Notes under the pieces: model-generated | Databases searched by the model: none | What the model was told of the DNA's origin: nothing | Seen by the model: only the letters and a program-made list of their open reading frames with translations | Translations under genes and position numbers: made by a program | In this document: positions 1 to 6,181 of the stretch, one piece after another | How the letters are laid out: every line of letters starts with the position of its first letter | How positions within the stretch are numbered: the first letter of the stretch is position 1 | Origin: CACKLF01 sp002725175 | GTDB lineage: Bacteria; Pseudomonadota; Alphaproteobacteria; Rhodobacterales; Rhodobacteraceae | NCBI GenBank assembly: GCA_002725175.2 | Contig: PBQX02000013.1 | Coordinates: 1-6,750 of the forward strand | Reading direction: 5' to 3' | DNA length: 6,750 nucleotides

Positions 1-65
1 TTACCCTGGTCAAATTTTTAATCTCCCCGAAGGTTAAAGACTAAGAAATAACTTTTGAAAAGCTA
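1..65. other. Upstream flank, no assignable gene
   Basis: All three forward frames close early, with stops ending at 21, 37 and 44, so an upstream co-directional gene could end here. The frame from base 3, stopping at 42-44, leaves only 13 residues, too few to identify. The reverse strand has no start codon here. No clear promoter is visible. Confidence 0.3.
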
Positions 66-1874
66 ATGACCTTCATTTCTGCTACATATAGACCTAGCGT
101 TAAATCAAANACCTCTAATTTTACTATCATTTCAAATGTCATGCCTTATATCTGGTCAGATAGTGGGNTNAAGGGGCGGGTAGTAATTTCAATATTACTA
201 CTGATTTTAGCTAAAATTGCTGTTGTATCAACACCCTTGATTTTNATGCTAGTAGTGGATTCCTTGGCTAAGTCTACTGTAGAGAAATCTGATATTTTCT
301 TTTTAAGTTTGGGCGCTACTAGTCTGATAATTGGGTTTGGAACCATGCGATTATTAGGCATAGGCTTTGATCAGCTAAAGGACGCACTTTTTGCTAAAGT
401 TGCCCAAGGAGCATTAAGGAGNTTGGCCTTGAAAACATTTCGTCATNTTCATCTTCTTTCCTTAAGGTTTCATCTTGAAAANAAGACAGGAGGATTAAGC
501 CGTATAGTCGACAGAGGTGTGAAAGGCGTAGAGTTTCTTTTGAGGTTTTTAATTTTCTCAATTTTTCCGTTAATATTTGAGTTATTTTTGGTGTCTGTAA
601 TTCTTCTTCAGCGTTTTGGCTTTGAGTACGTTTTGGTAGTAATAATTGCTATTACAATCTTTATTGGTTTTACGTTTAGAACTACTGAATGGAGAGATAN
701 AATNCGNGCCTCAATGAATCTTGANGATACTAAGGCTAATCAAATAGCGGTTGAAAGTATAATAAATTANGAAACAGTAAAATATTTTAGTGCCGAAAAG
801 AGAGAAGCTNTGAAATATAATGGTGTGATGCAAAACTATGAGAAAGCCGCCATTAAATCAGCATCTTCACTTGCATTCTTAAATTCTGGGCAGGCTTTGT
901 TAATTACTTTTGGCACGGTGGTAGTTTTGATAATTGCNTCAATTGATTTGCAATCNGGCGTAATATCAATTGGAGAATTCGTTGGATTGAATGTAATAAT
1001 GATGCAATTATTTATGCCGTTAAACTTTTTAGGAACTGTTTATCGCGAGATAAGGCAAGCCTTGGTAGATATGGGGGAGATGTTTGATTTATTAGACCAT
1101 GANATAGAGATAAAGGATCTTCCAAATTCAAAAAATANTGACCTTTCTAATGGTGAAATACATTTTAAGGATGTTAATTTTTCCTACGACCCCAGCCGTA
1201 AAATTTTAAATGATTTAAATTTAAAAATTGATGCTGGAAGCGTTGTCGCGGTGGTTGGAGCTTCAGGTTCAGGCAAATCTACTTTAGCTAGGNTAATTTG
1301 TCGGTTTTATGATGTTTCAAGTGGCCAAATATTAATCGACGGNACTGATATAAAGAATATTAAGCAAGTGCATTTAAGNGATCAGATAGGTGTTGTTCCA
1401 CAGGACACCATTCTATTTAATGAAAGTATTTTTTATAATATAGCCTATGGAAAGCCAGAAGCANAGATGGATGAAATAATTAATGTTGCTAAAGCATCTA
1501 AACTCCACGATTTTATCATGACTTTAGAAAAAGGCTATGAGACCATAGTAGGGGAAAGAGGGTTAAAACTTTCCGGCGGTGAAAAGCAAAGAATTGGTAT
1601 TGCACGTACTATTTTAAAGGACCCTCCTATATTAATATTTGATGAAGCTACGTCNTCNCTAGATACTAAAACAGAACAAGAAATTCAAAATAGTCTTAAT
1701 AAGATCTCCAAAGGAAGAACCGTGTTAATGATCGCTCACAGATTATCAACGGTAGTTGATGCTGATAAGATTTTAGTAATGAAAAATGGTGCAATAGTAG
1801 AAGCTGGTAGCCACAAAAAGCTAATTTCTATTAAAGGAATCTATGCATCTATGTGGGAAAGACAAAATAGGTAA
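66..1874 (+). CDS. atm1: Atm1/HMT1-family ABC exporter (fused permease and ATPase)
   Basis: This is a half-transporter of the inner membrane that should work as a homodimer. Bacterial Atm1 proteins export glutathione-linked compounds such as metal or persulfide conjugates; the substrate here is inferred from the family. About six membrane segments are visible near residues 39-66, 77-100, 157-181, 187-206, 271-293 and 304-325. The stretch YREIRQALVDM (326-336) is characteristic of Atm1/ABCB7, and N273 with Q276 in the NSGQ motif match the position of glutathione-binding residues in the Novosphingobium protein. The ATPase is complete: Walker A GASGSGKST (398-406, K404), Q-loop Q446, signature LSGGEKQR (502-509), Walker B with D526/E527 and H-loop H558. 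Its 602 residues are normal for the family. An in-frame stop at 42-44 limits the start to this ATG, with M26 as a less likely alternative; no strong ribosome site is seen. Twenty-two codons contain N, but several (TCN, GCN, GGN, CGN) still encode one residue. Confidence 0.93.
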   Translation: MTFISATYRPSVKSXTSNFTIISNVMPYIWSDSGXKGRVVISILLLILAKIAVVSTPLIXMLVVDSLAKSTVEKSDIFFLSLGATSLIIGFGTMRLLGIGFDQLKDALFAKVAQGALRXLALKTFRHXHLLSLRFHLEXKTGGLSRIVDRGVKGVEFLLRFLIFSIFPLIFELFLVSVILLQRFGFEYVLVVIIAITIFIGFTFRTTEWRDXXXASMNLXDTKANQIAVESIINXETVKYFSAEKREAXKYNGVMQNYEKAAIKSASSLAFLNSGQALLITFGTVVVLIIXSIDLQXGVISIGEFVGLNVIMMQLFMPLNFLGTVYREIRQALVDMGEMFDLLDHXIEIKDLPNSKNXDLSNGEIHFKDVNFSYDPSRKILNDLNLKIDAGSVVAVVGASGSGKSTLARXICRFYDVSSGQILIDXTDIKNIKQVHLXDQIGVVPQDTILFNESIFYNIAYGKPEAXMDEIINVAKASKLHDFIMTLEKGYETIVGERGLKLSGGEKQRIGIARTILKDPPILIFDEATXXLDTKTEQEIQNSLNKISKGRTVLMIAHRLSTVVDADKILVMKNGAIVEAGSHKKLISIKGIYASMWERQNR

Positions 1875-1891
1875 AAGTTAAGAATATATCT

Positions 1892-1909
1892 AATCAAAAG
1901 ATTTTTTTT
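1892..1909 (+). terminator. Weak terminator-like hairpin and T-run after atm1
   Basis: AATC (1892-1895) and GATT (1900-1903) can pair around AAAA, followed by T through 1909 and an N at 1910. Four AT-rich pairs make a poor stem, so only the position after the atm1 stop and the eight-T run support it. Read-through into the next gene is quite possible. Confidence 0.2.
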
Positions 1910-1921
1910 NGTAAATTTCGT

Positions 1922-1949
1922 TTGACTATTTGATTTTTACAAATAGAAA
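1922..1949 (+). promoter_or_regulatory. Candidate promoter for the yfgM–bamB–der block
   Basis: TTGACT (1922-1927, five of six matches to the -35 consensus) is followed after 16 bases by TAGAAA (1944-1949, four of six matches to the -10). It sits 24 bases before the next start codon. In an AT-rich gap such matches arise easily, so this is a weak inference. Confidence 0.25.
1926..1946. repeat. Perfect 7-bp inverted repeat
   Basis: CTATTTG (1926-1932) and CAAATAG (1940-1946) are exact reverse complements around a seven-base AT loop. No T-run follows, so it is not a standard terminator. It lies between the candidate -35 and -10 elements, where it could be an operator or a chance dyad. Confidence 0.35.
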
Positions 1950-1973
1950 TGGNTTGTTGGAATTGAGTTTGAA

Positions 1974-2627
1974 ATGGCTAACCCTGAATCATTTTTAGAA
2001 GAAGTAGCGGAGGAAGTCCGAAGAGANCGGCTTTTTAAGTTCTTTAAGAAAAATGGATGGATAATCGCTTTTGTTNTNTTAGNANCTCTATGCGCATCTA
2101 TTGCATATGAATGGAGGAAGAATTCTGAAATTTCCAGGGCTAAATCAAATGGTGATNTATTAACACTAGCACTAGAAAAATCTCANAAAGGNAATTTGGA
2201 GGAATTGNTTGNCTTGCTTTCTGATAACTCGCCTTATTTAAGACCTAGCAGTGATTTAATGGCTGTCACAAAATTATATTATGCTGAATTGCTTTATAAC
2301 ATTGATAATGACTCAAGTGAATCGATGAGTGTTCTTAAAGAAATTTTCTCTAATGAAAGTATTTCAACGACCTTACGTCAGTTGGCAAAAATTAAATATC
2401 TGCTTCTGTTCTCTGGAGANAATAAGGNAAAACAAGATTTAATTGATGAATTGTCATCTCCAGGTAACCATTATAGATTTTTAGCTCAAGAGCATAAAGT
2501 GCAAACNTATTTGNCCAGTGGCATGTCCGATGAAGCTAACAGACAGATTGATATATTGTTAAACGATCTTGAGGTTTCTGAGCAGCAGAAAAGACGGCTT
2601 ATGGATCTTAAGTTAGCTATAAGGTAA
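1974..2627 (+). CDS. YfgM-like membrane protein with periplasmic TPR-type domain
   Basis: The layout is that of the YfgM/TPR_21 family: a charged cytoplasmic N-terminus (residues 1-28, EEVAEEVRR), one membrane segment near 29-45, then a helical Ala/Leu-rich domain to residue 217. E. coli YfgM, of similar length (206 residues), associates with the SecYEG translocon and periplasmic chaperones; the same role here is inferred. No individual TPR motif is strong by eye, so the call rests on topology, length and its place directly upstream of bamB and der, as in E. coli. The ATG has only a weak ribosome site (GGAA at 1959-1962). The gene ends 24 bases before bamB. It contains 14 N bases, four of them within 2076-2085 in the membrane segment, leaving residues 35, 37 and 38 unknown. 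A generic TPR membrane protein is the alternative. Confidence 0.75.
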   Translation: MANPESFLEEVAEEVRRXRLFKFFKKNGWIIAFVXLXXLCASIAYEWRKNSEISRAKSNGDXLTLALEKSXKXNLEELXXLLSDNSPYLRPSSDLMAVTKLYYAELLYNIDNDSSESMSVLKEIFSNESISTTLRQLAKIKYLLLFSGXNKXKQDLIDELSSPGNHYRFLAQEHKVQXYLXSGMSDEANRQIDILLNDLEVSEQQKRRLMDLKLAIR

Positions 2628-2651
2628 AACCAATCGTAGGTAAATCTAGCT

Positions 2652-3935
2652 ATGATCAAAATTAAAATTTCAGAAAAGATCTTTTATCTAGTGATCTTGC
2701 AGGTTGTTGCATTACTTTTGAGTTCTTGCGCTGAAGATAAGGGTCTCGTGGGGGATAGAATACCAATAGTTAATGACTTATCCCAAGAAAATGTGAATTC
2801 TCCTGGTAAAAAAATTAAACTAACCTCTCCAGAATTTTTAAAGGCATGGCCTCAGCTTTTATCTGGTCCATCTCGAGCCGTTATTAATGTTAAGCTTACT
2901 AATAATTTAGAAGATTTTGATTCCTATAGNATTATTAAAGCTGTNTCTCGAGATAATNTTTTNGCACCTATTATAGTTTCTGACACTATTTATTATTTGG
3001 ATTCCAGAGGNACAGTTCATGCTCAAACTACAGGCGGAAAGCACCTTTGGTCANCTAATATTAANGGGAATAGTAAAAGGCNACGCCAGACATTNCCTGG
3101 GGGCTTGGCNTACAGTGAAGGCCTTATTTATATTACTAGCAGTACGGGTAAATTGTCGACTTTGGATGCAAAAGATGGGGAATTTTTATGGGAATATGAT
3201 TTTGATCANCCATTCAGATCTTTCCCCTTAATTTATCGGAAAAATATTTATGTTGTCACTGGCGATGATTTAGGAGTTGCATTTTCACGTGAAGGTAAAC
3301 TTATTTGGTCTTTTGCCGGAGACACTCANGCTAATTCAATATCCTATTCAGCATCGCCATCAGCTTATAAAGGAAAAGTATTTTTTCCTTTTTCGTCTGG
3401 TGCCTTGTATGCGGTTGATTCAATTAACGGAAGTGTATTTTGGAAGAAAACTTTTAGTTCAGCTGCAATTGGAGNGGGGTCCTCTTTAATTACAGATTTT
3501 GGTAGNAGTCCTATATTATTAAAGACTGGTGTTCTTGCGTCTTCTTTTGCTGGGCAAACAATTCTAATCANTTTTGACGGCAATATAATTTGGGCAAGTG
3601 ATATAGGNACCTCAACTTCTCCACTTATTGTNGGNTCTGATGCGTTTTTTATAGATAAGAATGGTTTTCTGATAAGGCTTTCGCTTTCAAACGGAAAAAT
3701 TATTTGGTCTCGAAAATTATTAGAGAAGAGCAAAGGTACAAAATTTTTTGATCCTATCTTGGTGAATGGAAATATTTTGNTNACGAAAAATGATCGAATC
3801 GTTAGTATATATTCTCCTTTTGATGGTGCCTTAGTTAAATCCAAGAAATTAAAAGGGAAGGTGTCTGCATCGCCAATTTCATATAAAGGAGAGGTGTATT
3901 TCCCGCTTGCAAATGGTAAAGTCCAAGTATTTTAG
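2652..3935 (+). CDS. bamB: Outer-membrane assembly lipoprotein BamB (PQQ-like beta-propeller)
   Basis: BamB is the beta-propeller lipoprotein of the BAM complex, which inserts beta-barrel proteins into the outer membrane; it faces the periplasm and binds BamA. The N-terminus is a lipoprotein signal: lysine-rich start, hydrophobic segment near residues 10-23, lipobox LSSC with Cys26 as the predicted lipidated residue. The rest shows the blade motif G-x-x-x-W of PQQ-like repeats, with tryptophans at 133, 180, 219, 264, 314 and 352 and a degenerate copy (GALVKSKKL) near the C-terminus. Spacing of about 40-50 residues per blade fits an eight-bladed propeller. At 427 residues it is somewhat longer than E. 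coli BamB (392), partly from the linker after Cys26. The flanking YfgM-like gene and der strengthen the assignment over a generic PQQ protein. The ribosome site is weak (AGG at 2637-2639). Nineteen codons contain N. Confidence 0.9.
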   Translation: MIKIKISEKIFYLVILQVVALLLSSCAEDKGLVGDRIPIVNDLSQENVNSPGKKIKLTSPEFLKAWPQLLSGPSRAVINVKLTNNLEDFDSYXIIKAXSRDNXXAPIIVSDTIYYLDSRXTVHAQTTGGKHLWSXNIXGNSKRXRQTXPGGLXYSEGLIYITSSTGKLSTLDAKDGEFLWEYDFDXPFRSFPLIYRKNIYVVTGDDLGVAFSREGKLIWSFAGDTXANSISYSASPSAYKGKVFFPFSSGALYAVDSINGSVFWKKTFSSAAIGXGSSLITDFGXSPILLKTGVLASSFAGQTILIXFDGNIIWASDIXTSTSPLIXXSDAFFIDKNGFLIRLSLSNGKIIWSRKLLEKSKGTKFFDPILVNGNILXTKNDRIVSIYSPFDGALVKSKKLKGKVSASPISYKGEVYFPLANGKVQVF

Positions 3936-3958
3936 TGCACTGAATAGTTCTAGTGATC

Positions 3959-3963
3959 GAAGG
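3959..3963 (+). promoter_or_regulatory. Ribosome binding site supporting the TTG start of der
   Basis: GAAGG ends four bases before TTG at 3968. The spacing is shorter than usual, but this is among the best Shine-Dalgarno matches in the window. Together with the in-frame TAA at 3965-3967 it fixes the der start. Confidence 0.55.
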
Positions 3964-3967
3964 TTAA

Positions 3968-5338
3968 TTGATTAATAATATTGTAATAATTGGTCGGCCC
4001 AATGTTGGGAAATCCACTTTGTTTAACCGCTTGGCAGGTAAAAAACTCGCTATAGTAGGAGATGAGGTTGGAGTAACTCGAGATATCAGAGAAGTTGGAA
4101 CAAAAATTTCTTTTTATGACTTTAAAATTTTTGATACNGCAGGGATTGATCCTTTTTCAAAGATNAAATTAAAGAGAGACATGANTTCNAACTCNATCTC
4201 AAAGGTNTGCGAAGGTAATNTAGTTATTTTTCTTCTNGATGGCCGTTCTGGNATTTTAAAAGATGATTTTGAGGTNTCTGACAAATTAAGNAAAAATAAT
4301 AGTCAGGTAATTCTAGCTATTAACAAATGCGANGGTAACTATAAAAAAGAAGTTTTTTCAGATTCGTTTTCTCTGGGCTTTGGAGAGCCAATTCTCATTT
4401 CGGCTGAGCATGGACTTGGGCTAGATGAACTTAAGGAAGCTATTCTTGGCAGATCTCAGCTAAACATAGATATAAAACAAGTTTCTTTAGAGGTTGATGG
4501 TAACTCAACTACTGAGAGTAATAAGGTTAAGCTTCCTCTTAATATGTCAATTGTTGGGCGGCCTAATTCGGGAAAATCTACGTTATTTAACCTATTGTTG
4601 GACGAAGACAGGTCTTTGACTGGGGCTGAAAGTGGATTAACAAGAGATGCGGTTAGTGTCGTTACAACATGGAATGGGGATAAGGTAAAGCTTTTTGATA
4701 CTGCAGGAATTAGACGGAAAAATAAAGTGAGTACAAGGCTTGAAAAGCTATCTGTTAAGGATAGTTTAAGGGCGGTTAATTTTTCTGAAGTAGTAATTAT
4801 TCTGCTTGATTTGGTTAATGCATTTGATACTCAGGATTTAAAAATTGCTGAGCTGGTAGGGCGGGAAGGTAGGTTGCCAGTTTTTGCAGTAAACAAGTGG
4901 GATTTGGAAAAGGAAAAGTCTAAAAAAATCAAGATTTTACAGGAAAATCTTGAAAAGTTTTTACCACAATTTTCCGGAGCAGAATTAGTGCCAGTTTCAG
5001 CAAAAACTGGTTATGGAATAAAAAAATTAAATAAAATTATAAAAAAATATCATAATATTTGGCAAAAAAGAATTTCAACTTCTGAGCTAAACTTGTGGCT
5101 GGCAGATCAAATTAGTCATCACCCACCTCCTATAATTAAGGGAAGAAGAATAAAAATTCGCTATGTTACGCAAGCAAAATCAAGACCTCCTACGTTCATT
5201 TTTTTTGGAACTCGTTCTAATGAAATTCCGAAAAGTTACGAGAGATTTTTGATTAATAGCCTTAGGTCAAATTTTGAAATTATAGGTGTCCCAATAAGGG
5301 TGATATTCAGGTCTGCCGAAAACCCATACTCTTCCTAA
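3968..5338 (+). CDS. der: Ribosome biogenesis GTPase Der (EngA), TTG start
   Basis: Der is an essential double GTPase that helps mature the 50S ribosomal subunit. Both G domains are complete. Domain 1 has GRPNVGKST (9-17), GVTRD, DTAG (56-59, the Thr codon reads ACN) and NKC plus residue 122 encoded by GAN (Asp expected, Glu possible). Domain 2 has GRPNSGKST (197-205), GLTRD, DTAG (244-247) and NKWD (309-312). The KH-like C-terminal domain follows, with HHPPP from 384, then KIRY, RPPTF and a terminal NPY. The 456 residues are normal for the family. The start is TTG at 3968: an in-frame TAA lies directly before it, no ATG precedes the P-loop, and it leaves the expected eight residues before GRPNVGKS. 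It follows bamB by 32 bases, a gene pair also seen in E. coli, so co-transcription is likely. All 12 N bases lie in domain 1; none occurs after 4333. Confidence 0.96.
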   Translation: MINNIVIIGRPNVGKSTLFNRLAGKKLAIVGDEVGVTRDIREVGTKISFYDFKIFDXAGIDPFSKXKLKRDMXXNXISKXCEGNXVIFLXDGRSXILKDDFEXSDKLXKNNSQVILAINKCXGNYKKEVFSDSFSLGFGEPILISAEHGLGLDELKEAILGRSQLNIDIKQVSLEVDGNSTTESNKVKLPLNMSIVGRPNSGKSTLFNLLLDEDRSLTGAESGLTRDAVSVVTTWNGDKVKLFDTAGIRRKNKVSTRLEKLSVKDSLRAVNFSEVVIILLDLVNAFDTQDLKIAELVGREGRLPVFAVNKWDLEKEKSKKIKILQENLEKFLPQFSGAELVPVSAKTGYGIKKLNKIIKKYHNIWQKRISTSELNLWLADQISHHPPPIIKGRRIKIRYVTQAKSRPPTFIFFGTRSNEIPKSYERFLINSLRSNFEIIGVPIRVIFRSAENPYSS

Positions 5339-5994
5339 ATTAATTTTCTTAAAGCTTTTGCCTGAGAAAGGCAGGAGAATAATTTTTTCTCTGACTCCCC
5401 TGGAAAAAATTTTCTCCTAAGCTTTGTAGGCATGGGTTTAGGTGAAAATAAGGATATTGTAGGACCTAATCTACTGTTTTCTCTTTTGTAACATAAAACA
5501 ATATCTCTGATAGCAGCCTTTGATGCAGAATATGTAGAAAGAAATTTTTTAGATATTGTATCATCTATAAAAATGGCCTTTCCATTTCCAGAAGCCTTAA
5601 GTAAGCCATCCGTATGAGCAATTATATATTTAGTAGACAGGACGTTATTTAAAAAGACATCAGAGAAATCTCTATCAAACATAATATTAGCAGGGGCCAT
5701 TCCTGAGCTTTGAGCAGCACAATGTATAAGCACATTTAGATAGCCCCATCTTTTAAAGATTAATTCTGATAAGTCTTTTACTTGTTTTTGATCTTTTAAA
5801 TCAGTCATAATAAGGTCAAATGATGGGTTGGAATTTTTTAGTAAAGATTTTTTTAAATCTTCTAAACCTTGGAGATTTTTTGAAACACCTATGACATGAA
5901 AGCTTTCTGAACTTAAGAGGTTGCTAAGAGCAAAACCTAACCCACTAGCAGCACCAGTTACTAAAGCTATTTTTTTCTCTCGTTTCTGTTTCAT
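5335..5994 (-). CDS. Short-chain dehydrogenase/reductase, purF-neighbour type, catalytic Ser missing
   Basis: This is a Rossmann-fold SDR. The dinucleotide site T-GAASGLG is at residues 13-20, and S38-K39 after the second strand hint at NADP(H). The usual NNAG is HCAA (91-94), Asn117 fits the tetrad asparagine, and YSASK (155-159) supplies catalytic Tyr and Lys. The SDR serine, normally about 13 residues before Tyr, is absent: the strand reads AIFIDDT (140-146) and the loop to Tyr seems about three residues short. A PGES stretch (198-201) resembles the PGED of SDRs found near purF in Alphaproteobacteria. The substrate is unknown. At 219 residues it is slightly shorter than the usual 235-250. 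It converges on der, sharing four bases at the 3' ends, and diverges from purF. No convincing ribosome site precedes the ATG. A loss of dehydrogenase activity is an inference. Confidence 0.85.
   Translation of the reverse strand: MKQKREKKIALVTGAASGLGFALSNLLSSESFHVIGVSKNLQGLEDLKKSLLKNSNPSFDLIMTDLKDQKQVKDLSELIFKRWGYLNVLIHCAAQSSGMAPANIMFDRDFSDVFLNNVLSTKYIIAHTDGLLKASGNGKAIFIDDTISKKFLSTYSASKAAIRDIVLCYKRENSRLGPTISLFSPKPMPTKLRRKFFPGESEKKLFSCLSQAKALRKLI
5355..5388 (+). terminator. Probable intrinsic terminator of der, inside the SDR gene
   Basis: On the + strand, CTTTTGCCT (5355-5363) pairs with AGGCAGGAG (5369-5377) around the loop GAGAA: nine pairs including two G-U. After AATAA comes a six-T run (5383-5388). 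The hairpin starts 16 bases past the der stop, where a terminator is expected. The reverse strand lacks a T-run after the hairpin, so it should act only on der. The five-base gap before the T-run is less than ideal. Confidence 0.5.
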
Positions 5995-6051
5995 TATTAT
6001 GTAAGTTTAAGCTATTTGTGGCCGAATTTAAATAAGGCAGGTAAACTTTTA

Positions 6052-6117
6052 ATCACTATTAAGATTTTAGACAATTTAGCCATCTGTGAACCCTTAATCT
6101 TTACTTATAATAGTGAT
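6052..6117. repeat. Long-range inverted repeat between the SDR gene and purF
   Basis: ATCACTATT (6052-6060) is the exact reverse complement of AATAGTGAT (6109-6117). Directly inside it, AAGATT (6061-6066) matches AATCTT (6096-6101) in reverse complement, giving 15 pairs interrupted by a seven-base bulge (6102-6108), with a 29-base loop. The right arm overlaps the candidate purF -10. It could be an operator pair or an RNA leader structure; chance is not excluded in AT-rich DNA. Confidence 0.45.
6106..6111 (+). promoter_or_regulatory. Candidate -10 element for purF
   Basis: A perfect TATAAT lies 70 bases before the purF start. The sequence 16-18 bases upstream (around CTGTGA, 6084-6089) is a poor -35, and there is no extended -10 TG. 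A second perfect TATAAT at 6146-6151 is closer to the gene but also lacks a -35. Either could be the real element. Confidence 0.35.
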
Positions 6118-6144
6118 AATTGCTGGCCAAGCCTACTATGATAT

Positions 6145-6156
6145 ATATAATTATAT
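6145..6156. repeat. 12-bp perfect palindrome
   Basis: ATATAATTATAT is its own reverse complement, 25 bases before the purF start, and contains a TATAAT (6146-6151). It could be a small operator or just AT-rich sequence. Confidence 0.3.
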
Positions 6157-6170
6157 CTGGAGTGGTTTTT

Positions 6171-6175
6171 AAGAG
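6171..6175 (+). promoter_or_regulatory. Probable ribosome binding site of purF
   Basis: AAGAG ends six bases before the ATG at 6182. It overlaps an in-frame TAA at 6170-6172, so no longer N-terminus is possible unless a start lies between. A better GGAG at 6159-6162 is 19 bases from the ATG, which is too far. Confidence 0.4.
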
Positions 6176-6181
6176 TTCAAA

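Noticed and set aside
146..361. Open frame of 71 codons on the - strand within the exporter gene
   Set aside because: It lies wholly opposite the well-supported Atm1 coding sequence and resembles no family; its length is expected by chance.
3019..3489. Two short + strand open frames (3019-3231 and 3277-3489) inside bamB
   Set aside because: Both are out-of-frame shadows of bamB without ribosome sites or family features.
3048..3707. Repeated GxxxW blocks in bamB considered as a tandem DNA repeat
   Set aside because: The repetition is at protein level (propeller blades); the DNA copies are diverged and not a tandem repeat.
3365..3844. Open frame of 159 codons on the - strand within bamB
   Set aside because: It lies opposite the PQQ-repeat region, and its residues look like a mirror of repetitive bamB codons with no recognisable domain.
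3938..3955. Hairpin CACTGAA/TTC-AGTG after the bamB stop, plus the palindrome AGTGCACT at 3934-3941
   Set aside because: The stem has a bulge and a three-base loop with no T-run after it, so it is not a convincing terminator, and der follows closely in the same direction.
5402..5417. Near-palindrome of A and T runs flanked by GG and CC
   Set aside because: It has no loop and two mismatched positions, and it lies inside the SDR coding sequence; A-rich codons explain it.
5995..6181. Possible riboswitch or small RNA upstream of purF
   Set aside because: I could not find the conserved core of a purine riboswitch or a T-run attenuator; only dyads and -10-like elements are visible.
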